Assembly (NCBI GenBank): GCA_914767715.1
Contig: OU612070.1
Location: forward strand, 12,975,501-13,039,500
DNA: 64,000 bases
Source: Membranipora membranacea
Lineage: Eukaryota > Bryozoa > Gymnolaemata > Cheilostomatida > Membraniporidae
Direction of reading: 5' to 3'
The position numbers and the translations under genes were made by a program. Shown piece by piece: positions 24,517-35,300 of the stretch (the stretch's first letter is position 1; each line of letters starts with the position of its first letter). The notes below the pieces were generated by a model. The model did not search any database and was not told where the DNA came from. It was given only the letters and a program-made list of their open reading frames with translations.

Positions 24517-25006
24517 ATAATCGAAGAATTTGAATTAAGTTTGCGTTACACCTTTGAATGTGAATGCTAATTGTATTTTCTATTTGCTATTGATCACAAT
24601 GAAGTCTTCTCTACCATTTAACTACTAGGGAATGACTAGTGAGATAATATGGGTCAATTAATACAAAAGCAACATACATCAACTTTAAGCTTGACACCCT
24701 TTGGTGCAAGAAAGTATACATACATACATACATATTTTTATGTTTTTTTAAATATTTTTATATTTTATATATTTCATATTATATTTCTATTTTTACAAAT
24801 TTTTGACCTCATAAACAAAATTTGTTTACAACATACTTATATTTATGAAAACCTCAATAAAAACACATAATAATAATAAAAAAAACACATAGGCCTACTC
24901 TGGTGTTTGTAGTCACAAAACTACAGGAAACAACATGCAATTTAAACAACAATAGTTTCCACATCTGGTTTTAGTCAATAAGATCTACAGAATATCAGGA
25001 TTGTTG
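24517..25006. other. Duplication junction and copy B 3' flank
   Basis: Contains the boundary between unit A and unit B (about 24517-24600), a short CATA microsatellite (about 24715-24740) and A/T-rich sequence. No gene was seen. The 3' UTR of tetraspanin B presumably starts here. Confidence 0.55.
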
Positions 25007-28000
25007 TTAGTAATTGTACTGCGCTTGGCTAGGAGAACGTCCCAATCGGCCCATCGACATTCCAGGGCTCATTCTTTGCGCTGACATCATGGGGTTTATT
25101 CTTGCTGCGGACCCTGCAGGTCCTCTAGCCATCATACCCAAAGATGATCTAACCATACCTGCGGAGAAATCATACAACAAAGGATGTGATAGCAGAGAGA
25201 GCAATTAATTTAGAGCTTGGGCTAATTGTGACTGAGTTGCCTCCTTTTACTGCAATGTAAGACAACTTCTGCTACTATCACCAGTTGTGGTATCAATTAT
25301 AGTGTTCAAAAGAGAATGTTTGAGAAACAAGCAGCAAAAGTGCCAAAATATGAATTAATGTAATTCAGTGATTGGAGTTGTTAGTGCAAAACGCTCTCTT
25401 AATTACCTATCGGCACAATATTGCGTTGTACAAAGAAGCAATAATCACTGTGTTGATAAAAAAATATGTTTATGACGTACTTGCTTTGCCAGCTAGAGCG
25501 TCAGCACTCATTCCCCCTGTCATAGCAAAGGCAGCTAGTGAGCCAGTGGCTTGAATACCAGCCAGTATGGTGTCTCTTTCAGCTTTCAGTTCAGCTTCTT
25601 TCTCGTCTCGCTTTGCCTCAATCTGTCTTACTGACATCACGTCACACATGAGAATACATGATGCCAAGAGACACAGCACCTGACAAAGACGTTGGAAATA
25701 TATTATATAATATGATGTGATGTGATGTGATGTGATGTGATGTGATGTGATGTGATGTGATGTGATGTGATGTGATGTGATGTGATGTGATGTGATGTGA
25801 TGTGATGTGATGTGATGTGATGTGATATAAAATAATAATAATCGATCAATTGACAAACAAAAGCCCTCAGCTTCAATTTTAGTTCAACATTGTAAAAACT
25901 GTAAATGCCTTCTGAGTTTTTGTTGGACAACCAATCAAGGCTGCGTGACATTGCTAGTATATGCGGTTAGGTCTTTCCTTCTGGTCATGAGGTTAGTACC
26001 TCTGTAAGATAGCTGAATTCATGCTAATTACTGTTGTCTGCAAGTTTGCCCTAAACATCAAGGGGATTAGTAACAGGATTTGTTAGTTGCAGTATGATCA
26101 GAGACTATAGACCCATTATACTAAGTTCATTGTCTCTGGTATGATAGTAGAGTTTTTATGTAATGAAACTGTAGATCAATCTTATCAGACACCTGGTTAT
26201 ATTGAGCAATCTCTTACCTCAAACACAAGTATTGTGATTGCAACTCCGAGCAGAACCCGCAATAAAGCACCAAATATCAGGGATTGGAAACTTCTGTAAC
26301 AACCCTGTGACAAAAATACAATGTGCATCGACTAGGCTCTCAGGAGTCAGGAATTTGTCTTAATACTATCTGCACTAACAAAAGTTTGTGCTGAAGACAG
26401 TTCAACACTAGACTTGACAAGCCATGTCACATGCAATTTATTACACCACACAAGATCACCGCAGCCTAAATTCTCTCATTCAAAAGGTGACACTGGGTGA
26501 GCCACCATAAATAATTCTCTTTCTCTTTTTAGATCAAATTAGATCAATCAAATTTATCTAACTGCATAATTTGCGTTTGTGATCAAATTCAGTACAAATA
26601 AATGTATCTTACTTTGTTAGTCCAGGCCTTCTGATACGAAGCCTTTGTGCCACTACGGAGACATGTAGGAAACTGCCAGTAGGGTTTGAAAAAGTCGACT
26701 AGCGATTGTTTTGTCCAATTAGCTTTTGATTCAAACTGTGCTATTTCTGACCATTTTGGTTTCTTCCCCTTGCGGAATCTGCAGCAGTATGGTGGATGAG
26801 GGATGGTTTCCTCAGAAGTGTCATTTTCAGCTCTCGAAGCTTTGTAACTTTTTCTCCAAACATCAAATGCTGAGCGGTAGTCATCAACCCCTTTGATGCC
26901 ACAACAATCGTACTAAAAGAAAAGAAAATTGAGCTCATTTTCACATGAGGTGCCAAATTCGATGGAACAACTCCTTGCTTTTGAACAGATCAGTGGTGAA
27001 TGGATGTGTATCCCGGATATGTATTTTTAAACAAAAACCGTTTTTCAACCACTTTATAGATTTGATGATGTCCACCCATAAATCCCGTCTTTCACACTTT
27101 GGTATTATTTTTGTTGTTTTACATGGTTTAATTGTCATATACTTGGAGGAACATTGTTGAGATAAGAATTAATGTCAATAAGAGTGCTAAAAAAGAAGTG
27201 GGTGGTGAATAGTGAGAAGTGAGGATTGATTAGTGAGTAGCGAGTAGCGAATAGCGAGAAGCGAGAAGCGAGAAGCGAGAAGCGAGAGGCGAGAGGCGAG
27301 AGGCGAGAGGCGAGAGGCGAGAGGCGAGAGGCGAGAGGCGAGAGGCGAGAGGCGAGAGGCGAGAGGCGAGTGGCGAGTGGAGAGTGGAGAGTGGCGAGTA
27401 GAGCGTTGTGCGTGGCGAGTGGCGAGAGGCGAGTAGTGAGTAGTGATAAATGACACTTATAAGTGATCTAATTACCTGTACTTGTAGATAGGCGAATGTG
27501 ACAGTGAGGCCATCTCCACTTCCGTGTCCCGACCTGAACTGTGATCCTATTGACTTTCTCAGAGTAACCTCTATACTAGAGTCTAACTACAACAAAGAAC
27601 AACAAGATGTTTGATACCGATAAAACTCACATCCATTTATAGTCTCGTTACCCTGTGATACCATGTGAGAAACCTTGAAGTTACTTGGTTTTTTGTTTCC
27701 GGTGTCAGTACGGGTCTATGGACTGGATCCGCACGGGGAACAGGAGCATAAGAGGTCGGATGCTCTTCCTGACACCACCGTGTTCCGCTAGGAATCGAAC
27801 TCGGGACCTCTCTTGAAAGACCCATGCCTTACCCATTGCACCACGGCCGCTCCATTGTTCGTTACCAATAACTCAAGCTATATTATTATAATTGAGAGGA
27901 GGGTTGTTTTTATTTATGACCTAGATCTGATCTAAAAAATTAAAGAGACAGAGGCTTTTATCCAAAATTTAGGTTTGAAAAAAATGTTGCTAGGATAATT

Positions 28001-29768
28001 ATTGGCAGTCACTTTCAATGACCGGATACATAAGAATTAAAACCTTATACGGTTTCTAGTTTTATGTTTAGAAAGCAGATGAGTATGTGGTTTCAATCCT
28101 CGATCTCATCCTTGACAATGCCATATTATCAGTTTAGTAATTAGTACTTACCGAAGCTCTAAATGATCCAAATATTGCAAAGCCGGCAGATTCAGCAATA
28201 ACAAGAACCACCAAAAACACTACATACTAAAACATGACAAGAAAACACCAATTATATTGTCATTCATGACCCTAGAAACCTGTGAGTTCCCAGAGTCGGA
28301 TTTGATTGCTATGTTGATGCTAAACTAAGCTCAAATCGCGTGAAAGTTGTTATTTTGGTCATAATTTACTGTATGCCAATCAATTCAAATTCAGGGATAG
28401 TCTGTTTGAGTTATGCTCAAGCTTAGATAATTAATGATAATTATTTTAAATTATAATAATAAATTTAAACAAATAATAATAATAAATTTAAACAATAAAA
28501 TAATAGTAAATTTGAATTAATAATAATAATAAATTTATTTAGACTTGTACTTACACCTAGCATGCAGTGCTGATTCCTTTGTATCGCACCGCAAAAACCG
28601 ACCATAGAGACAACTGAAATACCGATTCCTGTGGCTATCAAAATTATACATGCCGACGATATCACCTACGAGTATATATATAGACATTGCAAATAGGCAC
28701 CAAACTTCAGGAGAGTTTTGACAGGTCTTTGTAAAATGCAGTTTCTACATTATTGAAAAAACACATTTTGGAGTGGGTTAGGGTTTTAATCTTTATACTT
28801 GAATCTTGGTTCGTCTCGTAGAGTTGTTGCATCCTGAAGTTAAAAGTGACAGTGGTTAAATACCTGTTATGGTTATCTCCTATCAAAGGTTATGGTTATG
28901 GTTAGTACCATGTACAGAAATAAACCAAAGAGGTAAAGACGTGCAGCTACCTTTTTTGACATGACAAGTAAAAAACTTCAAATTGACGATAAAGTAGTCG
29001 CAGTCGTAGCCATAATCATAGACATAGTCTTAGACATAGTCATAGACATAGTATTAATAATAGACATAGTCATGTGATATACCTCAGCTGTTGTACTATC
29101 TAGAAGATTATGTAGTTGGCCGGCAGGTACTCCAGGAATATAACTAGCTATAAACTTAAACAGGTTATCTTGCACTGTGAAATAGGCTCCAGTTCCAATA
29201 GCTACCAATCCTAACACCTATAAAACAACAGCAAAATAGTACCAATAACACGCTGGAACGGGGACGGGGTGATCGATATCCGTATCGAGACTAAATGGAG
29301 AAATTTGCACCATCAAATCTGAATCTATTATCAAGCTACATATTTTTGCCATCAGAGATTGCGATAGCTGTATGTATGTTATCTCTTGTTGTATGATAGT
29401 AATATTGGTAAATAAAACATCTTTCATCTGAGAATGGAGGCAGGGTGAACCATTAGAACAACATCGAATTTGCATGCATTCCATTTTCTAACTTTCAACT
29501 GGTCACGCCGCAGCGTGACATCAGGAGGGGAGCAACTCCAAATGCAGGTAAATTGACCAAACTATGTCTAGGTTTACATCATCAATGACTGATATTTCTC
29601 TAAAAGTAAACTTTGTTGACCAGTACCTACTAGTATATCATAAAATAGAATTGAGAAAATAATAGATGCCTCTATTTAACTTACCACAAAGACCACATTG
29701 CTGATGCATAACTTGAGAATAGCAACTTTACTTGGTCCAGAAAGCTGTTCCAGAGGAATAAAACCCAT
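25007..29768 (-). CDS. Tetraspanin, copy B, 9 exons
   Basis: Tandem paralogue of copy A with identical exon lengths. Exons: 29768-29685, 29217-29083, 28665-28555, 28226-28152, 27586-27476, 26912-26613, 26304-26218, 25679-25481, 25158-25007; 417 aa, open throughout. By my reading about 18 residues differ from copy A. About eight of these fall in the large extracellular loop (GVDDYRSAFD and NDTSEET against GVGDYSSTFN and NDTTMES; CLRSG against CLRDG) and about five in the Met/Arg-rich C-terminal tail. The membrane helices and the CCG, PPYCC and KGCY cysteines are unchanged. Intact splice sites in both copies suggest both are functional, or that the duplication is young or kept alike by gene conversion. 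Its 5' end faces the intact GPCR 866 bp away, so a shared promoter region is plausible. The binding partner is unknown. Confidence 0.9.
25713..25826. repeat. (TGTGA)n pentanucleotide array
   Basis: About 23 pure units in intron 7 of tetraspanin B, absent from the matching intron of copy A, so it expanded after the duplication. Confidence 0.96.
27226..27445. repeat. (GAGGCGA)n heptamer array
   Basis: Seven-base units GAGAAGC/GAGAGGC with variant ends, in intron 5 of tetraspanin B, finishing about 30 bp before the donor of exon 5. Copy A has no equivalent array at this place, although GTGAGTAGGAACTGG near 21455 could be its seed. Confidence 0.93.
27637..27852 (-). mobile_element. tRNA-derived SINE (family S2), copy 1
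   Basis: Read on the minus strand: GGCCGTGGTGCAATGGGTAAGGC (box A region), then GAGTTCGATTCC (box B), then a body with GGAAGAGCATCCGACCTC, ending near CACAGGGTAACGAG. A second copy in the same orientation is at 50094-50309. It is present in intron 4 of tetraspanin B and absent from copy A, so it inserted after the duplication. Confidence 0.8.
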
Positions 29769-30634
29769 ACCTCTTGTAAGACAACAAACTATTCAATGAA
29801 GTATTTGGAGAGTAAACAGTATTCACAGCATTAGCTATTATTGACTGCAAGACAGCACAGCACTGTCATCGTGAGAAGCATCGGGCACCACGTAATGTTT
29901 TGGATAATATCTAACATAACAGTACACAGGGCGTTTAATTTCTGTACTGATACCAGCTACAATACCGAAGAGCTCTTTCTAATATTAGCACCCAACCCAA
30001 ACAGATTGCACCACCTTCAGGACGGCAAAATGGCGCAACCGGTTAGCGTGGTTGCACTTTACATCCAGACGAATGCTGTAGCAGGGCTATAAGTCTCACT
30101 CGGGGGAGCTTTCAAATGTTGATTGTTTCAGCCCCCAGCACCCTCGGTGTATCATCTTCAACTGTGGTAAGGGTCTCAGAAAGTATTTGTATAAAAATAC
30201 CAGTACAAAACCTTCATGGAGACTTTGACGTTATAATAATGGCCTGTAAAAATAGACATGCAACACAGTTACTGAACCAGATGTATGAAAATTATATAAT
30301 TGATGATGATGCCAATAACAAAAATAAAGTGAGAATACAACTGACCTCTAGAGATATATTCACAATTTTTTATAATCAATAGTATTTTCATTAATTTTGA
30401 TTTCCTTATTAGCATCATCTGCATTATCAAATACATAAATTTCATTAAAAAGGTGTCAACTTGCTTCTTTTCAATGATCTTGATACAGCCGCTTCATTCT
30501 TGCTGAGGCAGCAAAGCAAGCAGCAGGTGTTTTTTATGGCTTAGAACGCTTACTATACCCTTGAATAATAATTCTTCGTGGTTTAAAGTTCAAGGAGGAC
30601 AAAAGCTGTAGGGTGTAACACTCCATGCAAAATC
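29769..30634. other. Divergent intergenic region (candidate shared promoter)
   Basis: This separates tetraspanin B (-) from the GPCR (+). The part nearest the tetraspanin start (to about 30005) is recognisably the same as 23957-24170 in unit A, including GAGAGTAAACAGTATTCAC and ATGTTTTGGATAATAT, and so may hold promoter elements. About 500 bp in the middle, including SINE S1, are specific to unit B. Confidence 0.5.
30030..30165 (+). mobile_element. tRNA-derived SINE (family S1), copy in shared promoter region
   Basis: Box A TGGCGCAACCGGTTAGCG, a decayed box B region, then GGGGGAGCTTTCAA, GTTGATTGTT and GCCCCCAGCACCCTCGG, as at 54741-54880. It lies between tetraspanin B and the GPCR. The matching gap in unit A (23957-24301) lacks it, so it inserted after the duplication. 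Confidence 0.7.
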
Positions 30635-31657
30635 ATGCTTAGACATCGTATCAAACATTTAATTGTCTATACGTTCTACTTAGCTTTTTCGCGGGGGAAC
30701 ATGAATGACAGCAACACAACCTACCAGCACATTAACGCAGCAGATCCAAAGCAGAAAGATTTAAAACTTTTTGCTTCATATGCAGTGACAACAAGCTATA
30801 TCGCTCTGAACACAGCAATCTGTATCACAAACACTATCCATCTAATCACGCTTGTGCGCAACAAAGGTCTCTTTAGATTCAGTCGTAACCACCGATTTTT
30901 CCTGATAATGTTGGCGATATTTGACCTGATGCTTGGTTTCTTCAGGCTGATTGCAACCAACCAGCTTAGTCAGCAGGCGATGTCCGACCACAACTGGCTA
31001 TGTGTTCTATCTCAGATTATCATTCAGGGTTTGATGATCAGCTCGTTCGGGCTAATACTACTGACGGCAGTTGACAGGGTTCTTGCGACTAAAGGGTTCT
31101 ATGAGGAGTGCTGGTTTGTACGCCACTTTAGAGCGGAGAACATGTTGTTCTGCCTCATTACCTTTGCTGTGTATGGGGGCATCGCTATAGCTTGGCATGA
31201 CACTGGTGCATACAAAGTTAAAGGGATTGCCAGCTGTGACATCCGACGAAAGGAGCGTATAACTATAATAATGGCGTGGGGGATTCATCTTCTAACACTA
31301 GTTGCTTCAGCAATAATGATTTACAGTTATAGAGGATATGTGAGGAACAAAGCCACTGGGAAAGGAGGGAGAATAGCGCGGAAAAAATTGAAATTAGTCA
31401 AAGTTTTGTTTTATCTCTTATTGTTACATGTAGCAATGCTGATGATCACGACAACTTCAGCTTTTATGAAGGGTTTGCCATCCTGGTGGTGGTTTCGTTA
31501 TGTCTGCTCCTTTGGTCTGTCGATGAATCCTCTACTCGACCCAATAGTCTTTGGTGCTGCATCGAAGAACTATAGAACAATTTTGGGCACAATGTGTCGC
31601 AAAAAAAAGTGTGAACAGAGACAACCAATGTCTCTTGTCACTTTGGAAATAAAATGA
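30635..31657 (+). CDS. Rhodopsin-like (class A) GPCR, single exon
   Basis: Seven-helix receptor of 340 aa (or 318 aa if it starts at the Met at 30701). Seven hydrophobic segments are clear. NDS and NTT sequons lie in the N-terminus. TM2 has LAIFDLMLG, the place of the LAxxD motif. TM3 starts after NWLC and ends DRV in place of DRY. The partner cysteine (GIASC) lies in extracellular loop 2. TM7 reads MNPLLDPIVFGAASKNYR, so the usual (N/D)PxxY is DPxxF. A cysteine (MCRKKKC) after helix 8 could be palmitoylated. The ligand is unknown; I recognise no peptide, amine or opsin signature, and no TM7 retinal lysine is evident. Lack of introns is common for invertebrate orphan GPCRs. The start is uncertain because neither Met is kept in the duplicate fragment at 24302. 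Confidence 0.85.
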   Translation: MLRHRIKHLIVYTFYLAFSRGNMNDSNTTYQHINAADPKQKDLKLFASYAVTTSYIALNTAICITNTIHLITLVRNKGLFRFSRNHRFFLIMLAIFDLMLGFFRLIATNQLSQQAMSDHNWLCVLSQIIIQGLMISSFGLILLTAVDRVLATKGFYEECWFVRHFRAENMLFCLITFAVYGGIAIAWHDTGAYKVKGIASCDIRRKERITIIMAWGIHLLTLVASAIMIYSYRGYVRNKATGKGGRIARKKLKLVKVLFYLLLLHVAMLMITTTSAFMKGLPSWWWFRYVCSFGLSMNPLLDPIVFGAASKNYRTILGTMCRKKKCEQRQPMSLVTLEIK

Positions 31658-31914
31658 TCGAGCGAGAAGTGGCAAAGTTGGCTTATTCGAATGAAATGGA
31701 GTGACGAACTTCCATAAAATCCTTACTATAACTTTTTGTAGTATACTTTTTGTTACCCTTGCATAACTTTAGTGTTGCAAATTAAATTTTGTATGTTTAC
31801 AGTAACATTAAACGTTTCTTCTTATAAAATTTTACATGTGAAAGCAGCTCCTACTTATAGATAACATTGATGTATTTTTGATAAGAAATACAAATCTCAC
31901 TTCTCATGCTCAAT

Positions 31915-31920
31915 AATAAA
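31915..31920 (+). terminator. Possible GPCR polyadenylation signal
   Basis: AATAAA about 260 bp after the GPCR stop codon; the first clear hexamer downstream. Inferred from sequence only. Confidence 0.35.
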
Positions 31921-32259
31921 ATAAAGAAAACGAAGCTTTTGAGCAATATATATGTAAAAATTAAACAAATGAATGCCCACATATTTTTAGAATATGATAC
32001 CAAAGATTTTGAGTTAAGTGTAATTGGCACTGTTGTCGCTTGGATGTTACAATCTTTCTGCTATAACATATACATTGAGTTCTTGTCATTTGATGAAACC
32101 TGGACTTCCCAAACTCCATTTAATAAAAAGTTGAAACAACTCTGGATTTTAATATTTATTACATCAGTATTTACTTTTTCTGTCAGACTACAAACAGCCC
32201 CCCCACCCCCGAATTATTCTTTTATATCAAGTATGTGAAGATGGAATTTAAAAATAGGT

Positions 32260-32265
32260 TTTATT
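32260..32265 (-). terminator. Probable EEFSEC polyadenylation signal
   Basis: AATAAA on the minus strand, 86 bp beyond the EEFSEC stop codon, a normal distance for a short 3' UTR. Confidence 0.5.
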
Positions 32266-32350
32266 TTTCATCATTGCATGAAAAAGCACCGTATAAATTG
32301 TGATAACAGGCGTAGCTCAATGGTCTCTGAATGCTATAGTAGGTAGAGAT

Positions 32351-35300
32351 TTAAGTTTGTTTCATCGATTTATCAGGGTCATAGATAAACCTTTTGAAGG
32401 TCAGTAGAATATCGATTGGCTCTGAAGTCTGCTGTGCGTTTGCAGCATCACCCGCTTTGGATTTCTTTTTACTGCCGGCCGCTGATAACATTGCTTTTGT
32501 CTCCTCCTTTAAACTATCTATAAACACACATAAATATTTTACTTCAACACTCAAACCTTCAGCTTAATGTGAAAAAACTTATCTCAAAACAGCTCAAACC
32601 ACATCATACGCAATTTAAATATGAACAAATGATTTGTTTTTTTTTTCACTTTAATGTGCAAAGTTATGTAAAAAAAACAAAAGGAATAGTGACTTTTCCA
32701 AAAAAAAAAAAAGATTTCACAATTATTGGAAAGAGAGCAGGTAATTTGGAGCATAATTATAGACTGCAATTTTGGATGATACCGCATTAAACGACTTGTC
32801 AGTGGCAGTGTCAATGTTTGTATTTTAACTCACTGTAAGCAAATAATATACAATGAATATTTCCTTGATTTTGTTCATTGGGACAGTTGTATGCTGCAAT
32901 TGACATTGAATAGAACAAACCTTGAAAAGAGACTTTAAACTTGCCGCTTTGTCCAAAGCTGCCTTCTATAGCACCACTTTCTCCTGTACTTAGAGTCACC
33001 CTCATACCAACAAAAGTCTGTATATTAGTCTCCTTTTTAAATAAATTCCTGAAAGGCAACAATCGAAAATTCAATCACACATTTACTCTTTAGGTCACCT
33101 AAGCCAATACATCAACTAAAACTACTGCTGCCACTCAAGCAAATGTGAATTTAGTATAGCTCAAAACTTACAAACTGAGGCTGAAATCTAGGCATTGTCA
33201 CCTAATGGGCAGATAATTTGCAAAAACTGATAGTCAAAATCAATCAACCCTTATTTTGAGAATCACTTTGTGCAGATTATATGTGAAAATTCTGAGACTA
33301 AAGCCTCACTTAGTTATCTTTCAGCTATACGAAATTCAATGAGGACACATTTGTCTGAGAGTGGGCAGCCTGGGATTTCTGAATATGAGGTCGCACTATT
33401 TTCTATTTCTCTTGTCCTGACTCCTCTTTTAAATGAATATGAGATTGCCATTAAATTCTGATAATGGTTTTTAATCAGTTTTCAATTTTTCCAACTGCAG
33501 TTGTTAATGATGGTGTGGGTGATTTATCAATATGATATAATTTTCCAGCCATAATGAGAGTTTGATGAGATTTAGAGCAGTAAGAATTTCTGAATATCAG
33601 GTCACACTATTTCATGTCTCTATTGTCCTGACCTCTCCAAATTTAAAATATACATTGAATCCTCTTAATGTCTTTTTAATCATCTTTGCACTTTTCCATC
33701 TGCACTTTTTAATGATTTTGTGGGTAATTTATCAATATGATTAAATTTTCCATCCAGAATGGGAGTATGATGAGATATGGACAATCTCTGTGATGTTTCA
33801 GGGTTCTGACCTGCCTATAACAGAGTAATCATCTACCATTCGTTCAACCATCCCCTGCCTTTCTTTGGTTTTGTAAACTTTCAAGCAGTGCAACTCTGTA
33901 ATAAGACAATACGAGACAAGTTTGAAGACTACCCAGAGACTAATGCATTTTATAGCCAGGCAGTTACTTATGATAAATTTATGTCAGATTCACATGGTAG
34001 AAAAATTGAATGCTCACCTTGGCATGACTTATTGATGGTGGAAAGACTACCCCCCCCCCCCCTCCTTGAAAAAATCACTGAACTGAGAGTAAGTTGGACA
34101 GCACTAAAGGAAAATCAGCATCGACACACATAATGGAAGGTTACTCTCATTCCCTGCGTTTCGATGTTACTATGAACAGGAAGTGGATAAAACTGCCTGA
34201 CTATAACATGTATTAGTCTTTGTGTAGCCTTTAATGTCAATTTTTTGTCAATAATAAAATATGGAAACTAAGGTTCAAGGCTTGCGATGACGGCACTTGC
34301 AATATCAAATAACAAAGTGGCAGCTGTACTACTGGTTATCAAGTCTACAAACTGGTCAAATGCTTTCCAATATGACAGTAGAAGTTACAGAGCAACGAGT
34401 GAAATTGTATCAATGTGGATCTATTTTATATTTTTCGAAGGAGCTTTTGAATCTATTAATTAAACAAGGGGGTCTTTCAATTAAAAACAGCCAAAATCAT
34501 TATCTGATTGCAAATCCTGCTCACATGTTGCTCACTCATTGATGGAACTATATCATACATTCTTGGTGAGCAATTTGGGAACGAATTTCTGAGCAATAAT
34601 TTTGAGCAATGTGATAATTTGTATAAGAAAAGTATCGCCAATTCTTATTAGAAGAGTGATGTCAAAAAAAGCCAGCTGACCACACAGCTCAATAATATTG
34701 GGGTAATAATAAAGAGTGTGTACTGCTGCATTATGGGAGTTCTTTGTCAGCTGACCTTTTTTCCTGTAATCCTGGTCTGAGTATGGTTTAATTAATTCTC
34801 CGTGAAATGCAATTCGGCAGGACTGGGTGTTGACATCGAGATCAAGTTTGCTTCCAATAAACAAAGCATCCTGAGTGCAAATTACAGCCCTTTCAAACTA
34901 CAAGAACAAAAATGCAACATGTTTTAATCAATAAAAAAAGGAACAGTTTCAGCAGAGCATTACAATATAGGAGTTCAACTTTTTAATTTCCACAGGTAAT
35001 GAACATGAAGCTTCGGAGTATCATCGTCATTCAGGTCATTTACCAGCAAGCAAAGGATTACAACTAGAAATTATCAGCTTGGCTAAACCTAAGAAAACTA
35101 TAATCAAATAATATGTCAGGCATCAGCCTTCAAATAAATATATATTATATACATATATATATATAGCAGAGGTGTAATAATCGATTCAGAATCAGGAATC
35201 GATTCAGAGTGAGACAGCACAAATGAATTGAACCTGAACCTAATTGATGACTAAATCTGCTGAATTTTGAATCCCTGCAAACAAATTCACAATAACCTTA

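Larger units (their letters stand above)
31658..32350. other. Convergent intergenic region
   Basis: This holds the 3' flanks of the GPCR (+) and EEFSEC (-). A 110-codon plus-strand frame at 31906-32238 is AT-rich, shows no domain, and is taken as non-coding. A tRNA-like GGCGTAGCTCAATGGTCTC near 32308 is an isolated fragment. Confidence 0.45.

Noticed and set aside
25470-25856. 128-codon ORF joining tetraspanin exon 8 to an Ile-Thr-Ser-His repeat
   Set aside because: The Ile-Thr-Ser-His part is the intronic TGTGA array; the true exon ends at the splice acceptor at 25679-25681.
27187-27456. 89-codon repetitive ORF (ASRLSPL repeats)
   Set aside because: Translation of the intronic heptamer array.
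31906-32238. 110-codon ORF after the GPCR
   Set aside because: AT-rich, Lys/Ile/Phe-biased, begins next to a polyadenylation-like signal, no recognisable family.
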